Position numbers and translations under genes: made by a program. The notes under the pieces were generated by a model. That model ran no database searches and was not told the origin of the DNA. It was given only the letters and a program-made list of their open reading frames with translations. A stretch of 64,000 bases of DNA, from assembly GCA_002422085.1 (NCBI GenBank), contig DISZ01000019.1, positions 263,378-327,377 of the forward strand. The letters are read 5' to 3'. The DNA is from Rhodobacteraceae bacterium UBA6197 (GTDB lineage: Bacteria > Pseudomonadota > Alphaproteobacteria > Rhodobacterales > Rhodobacteraceae). Shown here one piece after another: positions 15,719 to 23,418 of this stretch (position 1 is its first letter; each line of letters opens with the position of its first letter).

Positions 15719-16756
15719 ATGATCTCCAGACGAGTGTTTACAATCCTGATGGGTGCTGCGGCGATGCTGCCGGGGCTGGCATTGGCGGCCGATATGCCGG
15801 CGCCGTTCGACAATCCGGGCGCGGTGAAAATCGCACTGGTGCGCTATCTGTCCACCGGCGACTTCTTTCAGGCCTATCTGTCGGGCGTCGAAAAGCAATC
15901 GGCGGCGATCGGCGTTGATCTGCGGGTGTTCGACAGCCGTCAGGATGCCGCGCTTCAGGCCGATATGGTCGATCAGGCCATCGCGCTGGGGGTGCAGGGC
16001 ATCATCGTGCAGCACGGGCTGACGGAATCGATGCAAGCGGCCGTGCAACGCGCGGTGGATGCCGGGATCAAGGTCGTGGCGTTTGACGTGAACGTCGAAA
16101 ACCCGGCCGTGCCGCAGGTCGAACAGTCTGACCGCGACCTTGCGCGGCTGGCGCTGGAACAGGCCGTCGTTGACAATGGCGAGGCCTGGACGGCGGGCTA
16201 TGTCTATGTGCCCGGCATCGCGCCTCTGGACCGGCGCGACGAGACCTGGAAAGAGGTCAAGGCGAAATACGCGGGCATCAATCAGGTCGCCGAGTTCGGC
16301 ACACTCGACAACCCGATTGCCAACTCGGTCGCCAATCAGGCGCGCTCGGTTTTGTCGGCAAACCCCAATATCACGGTGATGTTCGCGCCCTATGACGAAT
16401 TCGCCAAAGGGGTGAAGATCGCCGTTGACGAGGCCGGGATGAGCGGTCAGGTCAGCATCTATTCGGCCGATGTCTCGACCTCGGATATCGCGGCGATGCG
16501 CGAGGCGGGTTCGGCGTGGAAGGCCACAGCGGCGACCAACCCCGCCGTGGTCGGCGAGGTATCGGTGCGTGCGCTGGCGATGTTGCTGGCCGGCGAAGAT
16601 CCGGGCCACAACGTGATCGTGCCGCCGACGCTGATCACGCAGGCGATGCTGACGGAACTGGACATCAAGAGCATGGAAGAGCTGGGCGCCAAGCTGCCCG
16701 CCTTTGCCCATGCCGATGTCGCGGTTCCGGCATGGATGCCGCTGCCGGCACGCTGA
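15719..16756 (+). CDS. Sugar ABC transporter substrate-binding protein (RbsB family)
   Basis: 345 residues. A Sec signal peptide (MISRRVFTILMGAAAMLPG, cleavage near LALAA-D) is followed by a type I periplasmic binding fold: VKIALVRYLSTGDFFQAYLSGVE, a hinge-proximal GVQGIIVQHG, and TVMFAPYDEFAKG. It starts after GGGAGGA. The RbsB-like body fits a pentose-like ligand, and the gene context points to a 5-modified ribose, but ligand residues cannot be assigned from sequence. A strong hairpin follows its stop. Confidence 0.9.
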   Translation: MISRRVFTILMGAAAMLPGLALAADMPAPFDNPGAVKIALVRYLSTGDFFQAYLSGVEKQSAAIGVDLRVFDSRQDAALQADMVDQAIALGVQGIIVQHGLTESMQAAVQRAVDAGIKVVAFDVNVENPAVPQVEQSDRDLARLALEQAVVDNGEAWTAGYVYVPGIAPLDRRDETWKEVKAKYAGINQVAEFGTLDNPIANSVANQARSVLSANPNITVMFAPYDEFAKGVKIAVDEAGMSGQVSIYSADVSTSDIAAMREAGSAWKATAATNPAVVGEVSVRALAMLLAGEDPGHNVIVPPTLITQAMLTELDIKSMEELGAKLPAFAHADVAVPAWMPLPAR

Positions 16757-16767
16757 AAGCTGACAAC

Positions 16768-16794
16768 GGGCCGGGGGGCTTTCCTCCCCGGCCC
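16768..16794 (+). terminator. Hairpin after the binding-protein gene (attenuator)
   Basis: GGGCCGGGG (16768-16776) pairs perfectly with CCCCGGCCC (16786-16794) across a nine-base loop; only a short CTTT follows. It lies between the binding protein and the downstream enzymes. It would be suited to partial termination or to protecting the binding-protein message, so that the binding protein is made in excess. Confidence 0.55.
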
Positions 16795-16812
16795 CTTTGA
16801 CCGGAGGGCAGG

Positions 16813-17256
16813 ATGCTGAAGGGAATCGATGCGCGGGTAACGCCCGATCTGATGGATCTGCTGATGCGGATGGGCCATGGCGATGAAATCGCGGTGGTTG
16901 ACAGCAACTTTCCCGCCGCCAGCACCGCCGCCGAAACCGTCTCCGGCGCGCTGGTCGATCTGCCGGGGCTGGATGCGCCCGAGGCGCTGGCGCTGATCTG
17001 CACGCTGATGCCGCTCGATGGGTTCACCGATCACGCCGCGCTTTGGATGCAACGCGACGGCGCGGGCGATGCGCCTGACCCGGTGCACAAGGCGGCGCTG
17101 GCGGTGCTGACGCCGATCCTGCCCGAGGGCGGGCAGATCCGCTCGATCGAACGGCAGGACTATTACGCGCAGGCCCGGCGTGGCTTTGGCGTGGTGCGCT
17201 GCACCGAGACGCGGCCCTATGGCTGCTTCATCCTGCGCATGGGCGTGGTATTCTGA
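16813..17256 (+). CDS. RbsD/FucU family sugar mutarotase
   Basis: 147 residues, the family length. It begins MLKGIDARVTPDLMDLLMRMGHGDEIAVVDSNFP, with the conserved His of GHGDEI near residue 22, and ends RPYGCFILRMGVV. These proteins interconvert sugar anomers or ring forms so that the kinase receives the right form. GGAGGGCAGG precedes the start. It sits between the importer and the transketolase genes, consistent with acting on the imported sugar before MtnK. The Cys/Tyr ending is closer to FucU than RbsD. Confidence 0.88.
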   Translation: MLKGIDARVTPDLMDLLMRMGHGDEIAVVDSNFPAASTAAETVSGALVDLPGLDAPEALALICTLMPLDGFTDHAALWMQRDGAGDAPDPVHKAALAVLTPILPEGGQIRSIERQDYYAQARRGFGVVRCTETRPYGCFILRMGVVF

Positions 17257-17272
17257 CCCCCCTCTCCCGGCG

Positions 17273-17336
17273 CGATCTGGTCACAACACGATCTGGCCGC
17301 AGCGCGACCGGACCGCAACACGATCTGAACCACGGA
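17273..17336. repeat. Four imperfect 16-bp tandem repeats
   Basis: Units at 17273, 17289, 17305 and 17321 each begin CGATCTGG or CGACCGGA and end in ACAACA/GCAGCG-like text, for example CGATCTGGCCGCAGCG. The array fills the gap between the mutarotase stop and the transketolase TTG start, and its last unit contains the GGAG ribosome-binding sequence. Confidence 0.7.
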
Positions 17337-17343
17337 GCCCGCC

Positions 17344-18273
17344 TTGCGCAATACCAAGACCACCGAAGACATCGCTCATGGCATCCGCGCGCGGGTGTTT
17401 GAACATTCGATGCGCAACAATGGCGGCTACCTGTCGCAGGCGTGTTCGGCCGCCGAACAGCTCGCGTTTCTCTATAACGAGGCGCTGACTTTGGGCGCGC
17501 CGACGCTGCCGATGATCCCGCCGCCCTTTGCCGGTGTGCCCGCGGCCGACAACCCCGACTACGTTACCGGTGCGGGCTATAACGGCCCGGTCGCGGCCGA
17601 CCTTGACCGGCTGTTCATCGCGCCTGCGCATTACGCGCTGGTCGCCTATGCCTGCCTGATCGAGGTTGGCCGGATGGCCCCCGAGGGGCTTGAGATGTTC
17701 AACCGCGATGGCAGCTCGGTCGAGATGATCGGCGCCGAACATTCGCCCGGCATGGAGGTGCACAACGGCACGCTGGGGATCGGTTTTTCGACCGGCGCGG
17801 GCCTTGCCTGGGGCCGCAAACGGCGCGGCGAGTCGGGGCAGGTCTGCGTCTTCATGTCCGACGGCGAGGTGCAGGAAGGCCAGACATGGGAGGCGGTTCA
17901 GGCCGCCGCCCACCACGGGATCGACAACCTCTGGGCGCTGATGGACGTGAACCGCCAGCAATGTGACGGCGCCATGGACAGCGTGATGACGGTGGGCGAC
18001 ATCGCCGGAAAACTGCGCAACTTCGGCGCCGTCGTGGCCGAGGTCGATGCCCATGACGTGACCGCGCTGCGCGAAGCCAAGGCGACGGCGCACGAGGGCC
18101 AGCCGCTTGTCATTCTTGCCCATTCGTCGCCAACGCAAGGGATGGGCTTCTTGCAGCGCCGGTTCCCGCGGCTGCACTATGTGCGCTTCAAAACCGAGGC
18201 CGAGCGCGCCGAAATGAACACTGCAATTGCCGCAGAGCTGGGCATCCAACCGATTGATCTGGGGGTGCACTGA
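17344..18273 (+). CDS. Transketolase, N-terminal (TPP-binding) subunit
   Basis: 309 residues from a TTG start seven bases after GGAG. It carries the thiamine-diphosphate motif: MSDGEVQEGQ about 26 residues before MDVNRQQCDG, the GDG...N-type binding site. SVEMIGAEHSPGMEVHNGTLGIG provides the substrate-channel His residues expected near the active site. Only the N-terminal half of a classical transketolase is present; the C-terminal half is the next gene. Split transketolases of this kind often serve catabolic pathways instead of the pentose-phosphate cycle. Its place between a mutarotase and an RLP points to a dedicated substrate. Confidence 0.9.
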   Translation: MRNTKTTEDIAHGIRARVFEHSMRNNGGYLSQACSAAEQLAFLYNEALTLGAPTLPMIPPPFAGVPAADNPDYVTGAGYNGPVAADLDRLFIAPAHYALVAYACLIEVGRMAPEGLEMFNRDGSSVEMIGAEHSPGMEVHNGTLGIGFSTGAGLAWGRKRRGESGQVCVFMSDGEVQEGQTWEAVQAAAHHGIDNLWALMDVNRQQCDGAMDSVMTVGDIAGKLRNFGAVVAEVDAHDVTALREAKATAHEGQPLVILAHSSPTQGMGFLQRRFPRLHYVRFKTEAERAEMNTAIAAELGIQPIDLGVH

Positions 18274-18274
18274 A

Positions 18275-19276
18275 ATGGAAATGGTCAACCGACCCTATGC
18301 CCGCGCCTTCGAGGCCTATGCCAGCGCCAACCCCGAGGTGCTGTGCCTGTCAGCCGACCTGACCAGCAGCTGCGAAATCGACGGCTTTCGCGACCGCCAC
18401 CCCAACCAGTTCCTGAGCCTTGGCATGGCTGAACAAAACATGCTGTCGTTCGCCGGCGGCTTGGGGCTGGCCGGGTTCCGGCCGTTCCTGCACAGCTTTG
18501 GGGTGTTTCTCTATCGCCGCCCTTACGACCAGCTGATGGCCTCGATCGCCTATCCGCGCCGCAAGGTGCGGCTGATGGGGTTCTTGCCCGGCATCACCAC
18601 GCCCGGCGGGATGACCCATCAGGCGATCGAGGACATCGCGGTGATGCGCACAATCCCCAACATGACCGTGCTCGAGGCTGGCGATGCAACCGAGGTGGAA
18701 AGCATCGTCGCCGAAGCCGACGCCGTTGACGGCCCGGTCTATTGCCGCATTCTGCGCGGCGCGGTGCCACGGCTGTTCGACAGCCCGCTGAAACTGGGGC
18801 AGATGCGGGTTCTGGCCAGCGGCGACGATGTGCTGATCGTCACCGCCGGGATCACCACCGAAGAGGCGATCCGCGCCCGCGGCGCGCTGGAACGGGCCGG
18901 GGTCTCGGTCCGGCACCTGCATCTGAACACGCTCAAACCGTTTGACGCCAAACAGATCGTGGAACATGCCGCCTCGGTGCGGCACGGCGTGGTGACGCTG
19001 GAAAACCACCTGATCGCCGGCGGCATCGGCAGCATGGTCGCCGAGGCGCTGGCCGAGGCCGGGCTGGCGCGGCGACTGGTCCGGCTGGGGTTGCGCGACA
19101 CCTATGCGCACGGCGGCTCGCGCCCCTATCTCATGCGCTATTACGGGATGGACGCGCTGGCGCTGGTGCGCGCGGTCGAACAGATTACCGGCGTGCAGAC
19201 GGGCATCACCGAAGACGCGCTGGATGCGGTGCGCATCGAGGCGGTTCACTCGGCACTCAAGGCCGAGGCCTTGTGA
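18275..19276 (+). CDS. Transketolase, C-terminal (pyrimidine-binding) subunit
   Basis: 333 residues starting MEMVNRPYARAFEAYA one base after the stop of the N-terminal subunit gene. The pyrimidine-binding domain has the catalytic-glutamate motif LGMAEQNMLSFAGGLGLAG (Glu activates TPP), then a Rossmann-like C-terminal domain (LIVTAGITTEEAIRARGALERAG). The split halves must pair to form the active site. Its stop overlaps the RLP start (TGATG), so the two are probably made at matched levels. The substrate is unknown; see the RLP entry. Confidence 0.9.
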   Translation: MEMVNRPYARAFEAYASANPEVLCLSADLTSSCEIDGFRDRHPNQFLSLGMAEQNMLSFAGGLGLAGFRPFLHSFGVFLYRRPYDQLMASIAYPRRKVRLMGFLPGITTPGGMTHQAIEDIAVMRTIPNMTVLEAGDATEVESIVAEADAVDGPVYCRILRGAVPRLFDSPLKLGQMRVLASGDDVLIVTAGITTEEAIRARGALERAGVSVRHLHLNTLKPFDAKQIVEHAASVRHGVVTLENHLIAGGIGSMVAEALAEAGLARRLVRLGLRDTYAHGGSRPYLMRYYGMDALALVRAVEQITGVQTGITEDALDAVRIEAVHSALKAEAL

Positions 19277-20400
19277 TGCGTTTTGCGGTCAGCTACCGGA
19301 TCTTTGCGCCCAGCATGGCCGAGGCCCGCGACCGGGCCCGCGCCATCGCGCTGGAACAGACCGTCGAGGTGCCTGCTGAAATCGTGCCCAAAGGCTATAT
19401 CGCCGATGAAATCGTCGGCCAGATCGACGAGATCGGCACCGAGGCACCGGGGCAGTTTCGCGCCCGCATCAGCTATAGCCCCGATAGTGTCGGCACCGAA
19501 ATCACCCAGCTTTTCAACGTGATCTTCGGCAACAGCTCAATCCAGCGCGGCCTGCGGGTGGTGGGCTTTGATCCCGGCGCCGAAATTGCACGCCGCTTTG
19601 GCGGGCCGCGCTTTGGCATCGCGGGGATCCGCGAACGCACCGGGCGCGAGCGCGGCGGGCTGATCGCGCCGGTCCTGAAACCGATGGGCCTGACAGCAGA
19701 TGCCTTGGCCCGGATCGCCTATCTTTGTGCCAAGGGCGGCGCCGATATCATCAAGGAAGACCACGGGCTGGCCGATCAGCCGATGGCCCCGTTCCGCGAA
19801 CGGGTCGAGAAAATCACCGCCGCCGTCGCCCGCGCCAATGCCGAAACCGGCGGGCGGGCGCAGTATTTCCCCAACCTCGCCGGTCGCACCGAAAGCTTGG
19901 ACGGCAACCTGCGCTTTGCGCGTGACGCCGGCGTGAACGGGATTCTGGTGATCCCCGGCCTCTTGGGTTTTGGCCTGGTGGACCGGATCGCGCGCGATGA
20001 CTCGCTGGCCTTGCCGGTGATGACGCATCCCGCCTTTCTGGGGCCGTTCGTGCTGTCACCCGACACCGGCTTTGACCACGGCATGATCTTTGGCACGCTG
20101 CAGCGGCTGGCCGGAGCCGATATTTCGGTGTTTCCCAATGTCGGCGGGCGGTTCGGCTTTAGCGCCGACGACTGCGGCCAGATCGCCGCGGCCTGCCGCG
20201 CGACGGACGGGCCCGGCCGGGCGATCCTGCCAAGCCCCGGCGGCGGCATGAGCGTTGCCCGCGCCGCCGACATGGCCGCAATGTATGGGCAGGACGTGGT
20301 TTATCTGCTGGGCGGTAGCCTTCTGGCGCAGGGCGAGGCCGTCGGCGAGGCCGTCACCACGATGCGCCGCGCGCTTGACGCGGCTGACGCCGCCCGCTAG
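19276..20400 (+). CDS. RuBisCO-like protein (form IV, RLP)
   Basis: 374 residues. The RuBisCO TIM-barrel is recognised by LKPMGL (Lys135, first catalytic Lys region), GGADIIKEDHG (Lys160 is the expected carbamylated lysine; Asp162 is a metal ligand), THP (His251), PSPGGGMS (319-326) and LLGGSLL (344-350), which bind phosphate. The canonical KDDE is KEDH here, and the loop-6 lysine is missing, so it should not fix CO2. Text such as QLFNVIFGNSS and KEDHG resembles non-photosynthetic form IV proteins. R. rubrum RLP is known to isomerise 5-methylthioribulose-1-phosphate. With mtnA/mtnK nearby, an isomerase role on a 5-substituted ribulose-1-phosphate is inferred. An alternative GTG start lies at 19273. 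Confidence 0.9.
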   Translation: MRFAVSYRIFAPSMAEARDRARAIALEQTVEVPAEIVPKGYIADEIVGQIDEIGTEAPGQFRARISYSPDSVGTEITQLFNVIFGNSSIQRGLRVVGFDPGAEIARRFGGPRFGIAGIRERTGRERGGLIAPVLKPMGLTADALARIAYLCAKGGADIIKEDHGLADQPMAPFRERVEKITAAVARANAETGGRAQYFPNLAGRTESLDGNLRFARDAGVNGILVIPGLLGFGLVDRIARDDSLALPVMTHPAFLGPFVLSPDTGFDHGMIFGTLQRLAGADISVFPNVGGRFGFSADDCGQIAAACRATDGPGRAILPSPGGGMSVARAADMAAMYGQDVVYLLGGSLLAQGEAVGEAVTTMRRALDAADAAR

Positions 20401-20417
20401 CGCGGCCCGGGGCCGCG
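20401..20417. terminator. GC hairpin after the RLP gene
   Basis: CGCGGCCC and GGGCCGCG flank a single G immediately after the RLP stop. With lolD converging from the other side, this may end the island transcript. The remaining bases to 20513 are low-complexity GC-rich sequence with no gene. Confidence 0.4.
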
Positions 20418-20513
20418 ACCGAAACCGCAGCCGCACCCGGCGGCGGCCGCCATCGACACCGCAACCGCGCGAACCGCGCGCGCCCCTGCCCGGGCCGCGA
20501 TTCCGGCCCCCGG

Positions 20514-21188
20514 TCAGGCCAGCCGGCCGGCCTCCAGACGCACCACCCGATCCATGCGCGCCGCCAGTTGCATGTTATGCGTCGCGATCAGCGCCGACAG
20601 GCCGGTTTCGCGCACGATCTGCATCAACACGCCAAAAACCTGATCCGAGGTCGCCGGATCCAGATTGCCCGTCGGCTCGTCGGCCAAAAGCAGTTTCGGC
20701 CCATTGGCCAGCGCCCGGCAAAAGGCCACGCGCTGCTGTTCGCCGCCGGACATCTCGGACGGGCGATGGGTGGTGCGCGCCTCAAGGCCGACATGGGCCA
20801 GCAATTCGCGCGCCCGCGCCTGTGCCTGCGCGCGACCGATACCGTTGGCCAGTTGCGGCAGCACGATGTTTTCTTCGGCCGAGAATTCAGGCAACAGATG
20901 GTGAAACTGATAGACAAAGCCCAGATCGCGGCGCCGCGCCTCGGTGCGCTTGCGGTCAGAAAGCCCGGCCATATTGGCACCGTCGATTTCAACATGCCCC
21001 GCGTCGGGCGTATCCAGAAGCCCGGCGATATGCAGCAGGGTCGATTTCCCCGCCCCCGAGGGCGCGACCAGCGCCACCACCTCGCCGCGGGCGACATGCA
21101 GATCGACGCCGCGCAGCACCTGCACCTCGCCGGGCTTGCCGCGGTTATAGGATTTCACGACCGCGCCAAGCGCCAGAACATCACTCAT
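20514..21188 (-). CDS. lolD: Lipoprotein-releasing system ATP-binding protein LolD
   Basis: 224 residues. ABC ATPase with Walker A APSGAGKST, the signature MSGGEQQRVAF and Walker B LLLADEPTGNLD, in the MacB/LolD subfamily. It powers extraction of outer-membrane lipoproteins from the inner membrane for transfer to LolA. Its start lies inside the end of the lolC/E gene (eight-base overlap), which confirms the pairing. Walker A begins with A-P instead of the usual G-P/G-R, a small deviation. Confidence 0.93.
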   Translation of the reverse strand: MSDVLALGAVVKSYNRGKPGEVQVLRGVDLHVARGEVVALVAPSGAGKSTLLHIAGLLDTPDAGHVEIDGANMAGLSDRKRTEARRRDLGFVYQFHHLLPEFSAEENIVLPQLANGIGRAQAQARARELLAHVGLEARTTHRPSEMSGGEQQRVAFCRALANGPKLLLADEPTGNLDPATSDQVFGVLMQIVRETGLSALIATHNMQLAARMDRVVRLEAGRLA

Positions 21189-22467
21189 AACGCAGCGCCT
21201 CCACCGGGTTCATCCGCGCCGCGCGCCGGGCCGGAAAGATCGTGACGATGAACGACAGGCCCAGCGACAGCGCCACCGCCTTGACCACATCGGCCAGTTG
21301 CAGCTTGGCGGGCAGGGCATAGATCCCGCGGATCGCCGGATCCCAGACGTCGCCGCCATTGAGCAGGTTCACAAAGCCCATGACCTGATCGATATAGACC
21401 GCGAACAGGCAGCCCAGCGTCACCCCGGCCACGGTGCCGATGATCCCGGTGAAGGCGCCGCACAAGAAGAACACCCGCAAGATCGACCCTTCGGTCAGCC
21501 CCATCGTGCGCAAGATGCCGATGTCGCGGCCCTTGTTCTTGACCAGCATGATCAGCCCCGAGGTGATGTTCATCGCCGCGATCAGCACGAGGATCGACAA
21601 GATCACGAACATCACGTTGTCTTCGATATCGAGCGCGCGCAGAAACCCGCCGGAACTGTCGCGCCAGGTCCATAAAAGCGTGCCCTCGCCCCCGGCCTGA
21701 AACAGCGGCGCGGCCCAGTCATCGACGCGTTCGGGGTCGGCGACGTGGATCTCGATCTCGTCGGCGCCGCCCTCGCGGTTGAAATAGGATTGGGCCTCGG
21801 CGAAGGGCATATAGACGCGGGTGCGGTCGATGTCCCAGCGCCCGGCGGTGAAGATATAGACCACCTCATAGGCATTGACCCGCGGGCTGGTGCCAAAGGC
21901 GGTGCGCGCGCCATTGGGCGAGATCATCCGCACCCGATCGCCCAGACCGACCCCCAGTTCCCGCGCGATTCCCGAACCGATGGCAATGCCTTCGCCAAAG
22001 CGGTCCAGATCGCCCAAGGCGGTTTCGGGGTTGGCCACACGCGGGATCGTGCGCAGATCATCAAGCGCGATGCCGTAAACTTCGGCCACGTTCGAGCGGT
22101 CACCAAAGGTCAGCATCACCTGGCCGCGGATCAGCGGCGCGGCATGTGTCACCCCGGCAACGGCCCGGATCCGCGCGGCCCGCGCCTCGTAATCGGTCAT
22201 CAGCGACGAAACCTGCCCCGCCTCGTTCTGCCGCGCGGTGGAATAGACCGTCACATGGGCGTTCGATCCCAGAATGGTGTCGACGAATTCAGCCCGAAAG
22301 CCCGCGCGCACCGCCAGCGTGGCAATCAGCGCCGCCACCCCCAGCGTGATGCCGACAAGACTGATCCAGGTCATCACCGAGACCCCGCCCTCGGCGCGAC
22401 GCGCGCGCAGGTAGCGCCAGGCGATCATGAACTCGAAACCCGAAAACGGCGCGGTGCGGTTGGCCAT
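21181..22467 (-). CDS. lolC: Lipoprotein-releasing ABC transporter permease (LolC/LolE family)
   Basis: 428 residues. One N-terminal membrane span (WISLVGITLGVAALIATLAV), a large periplasmic domain, then three C-terminal spans (FVILSILVLIAAMNITSGLIML, FFLCGAFTGIIGTVAGVTLG and a final one), ending with PARRAARMNPVEALRYE as in the LolC/E and FtsX families. The FEFMIAWRYLRARR start is diagnostic. Only one permease gene is present here, so it probably works as a homodimer (the LolF-like arrangement). Confidence 0.92.
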   Translation of the reverse strand: MANRTAPFSGFEFMIAWRYLRARRAEGGVSVMTWISLVGITLGVAALIATLAVRAGFRAEFVDTILGSNAHVTVYSTARQNEAGQVSSLMTDYEARAARIRAVAGVTHAAPLIRGQVMLTFGDRSNVAEVYGIALDDLRTIPRVANPETALGDLDRFGEGIAIGSGIARELGVGLGDRVRMISPNGARTAFGTSPRVNAYEVVYIFTAGRWDIDRTRVYMPFAEAQSYFNREGGADEIEIHVADPERVDDWAAPLFQAGGEGTLLWTWRDSSGGFLRALDIEDNVMFVILSILVLIAAMNITSGLIMLVKNKGRDIGILRTMGLTEGSILRVFFLCGAFTGIIGTVAGVTLGCLFAVYIDQVMGFVNLLNGGDVWDPAIRGIYALPAKLQLADVVKAVALSLGLSFIVTIFPARRAARMNPVEALRYE

Positions 22468-22929
22468 GCGGTCCTTCCTTTGGTCGCGGCGAAACTGGCC
22501 GGGGCGGCGGCAAAGGTCAAGGGCGGCCGCGCGGTTGCGCGATCACGCTACTGTTTCGATCCGGGCGCAAGTCAGTCGCGCCAAAGCGACAAGTGGCGCA
22601 TCTGTCAGAGGCTCGGGAAAGCTCGCGAGCGCGGTGATGCGCTGGTCGTCAAGATCGGGGCCTGCATTCCGTGCAACCGGCAACAGCATGCCGGACGCCC
22701 TGGGCCTCTCATGGGGCACCAGTCACGGGGCGAAACTGACGCGGGGCAGAGGCATGTCGGACATGGTGCAAAAGACCATGACGGCGCGCAGATCAGTCAA
22801 GCCCCCGGAGCGCATCTTGAAGCCGGTCGCGCCGACAAGGCGCGTCGTCGCCCCTTGCCGTGACCGTCTTGCGCGGGCTCGGGCGTCTTGGTCGGGGTCA
22901 TGCCTGACAATCGCGCCTAGACCAAGGGA
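22468..22929. other. 462-base stretch without a supported gene
   Basis: No convincing coding sequence on either strand. On the minus strand a frame after the DUF2937 stop runs with protein-like text (for example TDLRAVMVFCTMSDM, and later MLLPVARNAGPDLDDQ) but is interrupted by a TGA and has weaker third-position GC bias than neighbouring genes. It may be a decayed gene or chance. No tRNA or clear hairpin terminator is seen. Confidence 0.5.
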
Positions 22930-23418
22930 TCAGGCCGCGCGACGCCGAAACGGGCGCAAGAAAAGGCCGAACAGCATCGACAGGCCAAGCCAGCCGGTGC
23001 CAAAGCCGATCCCGGCCGCGACCAGCCCGGCCATGGTAATCGGCACGGCGGGTTTGAAATCGGCCCAAGTGGCGTTCAGCGTCTCGGTGTCGCGAAAGCG
23101 GTGCGGCAGGGCCAGACGTTCCAGCGGAGCTGCGGCCGACAGCAGCGCGTAATCGGCGGCGACGGTGGCATGGCGGGCAAAGACGCGGGTCATGTCGGTG
23201 CGGCGCAGATCCAGAAAGGCGCTGCCCGACAAGGCCGCGAGGGCCGCGTCACGTGTCAGCCCCGACGCCGTGGCCGAGGCGTCAAAGTCGGTGGTAACAG
23301 CGGTCAGCGCATCCAGCTGGCCGCCCAGCCGTTGCAGATACTGCTGCGAAAACTCGGGAAATTGCGACAGCGTTCCCGCCCCCGCAAGCCCCCCGAGAAC
23401 CGTCAGCACGCGCAGCAT
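22930..23418 (-). CDS. DUF2937 family membrane protein
   Basis: 162 residues from MLRVLTVLGGLAGAGTLSQFPEFSQQYLQRLGG, the family's conserved start, with an N-terminal hydrophobic segment. A second span (TMAGLVAAGIGFGTGWLGLSMLFGLFL) lies at the C-terminus with a basic tail. The middle (TDFDASATASGLTRDAALAAL) is predicted helical and exposed. Function unknown. The start overlaps the proS stop by one base (TGATG), so it is co-translated with proS, as is common in Rhodobacteraceae. Confidence 0.85.
   Translation of the reverse strand: MLRVLTVLGGLAGAGTLSQFPEFSQQYLQRLGGQLDALTAVTTDFDASATASGLTRDAALAALSGSAFLDLRRTDMTRVFARHATVAADYALLSAAAPLERLALPHRFRDTETLNATWADFKPAVPITMAGLVAAGIGFGTGWLGLSMLFGLFLRPFRRRAA

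Noticed and set aside
17344..20400. The transketolase pair and RLP as a D-apiose/apionate pathway
   Set aside because: Some apiose and apionate pathways use a split transketolase or RLPs, but they come with other kinases and dehydrogenases (DUF1537 kinase, apulose kinase) not found here; MtnK and MtnA point elsewhere.
19276..20400. RLP as a CO2-fixing RuBisCO
   Set aside because: The last metal ligand is replaced (KEDH), loop-6 lysine is missing, and there is no small subunit or phosphoribulokinase nearby.
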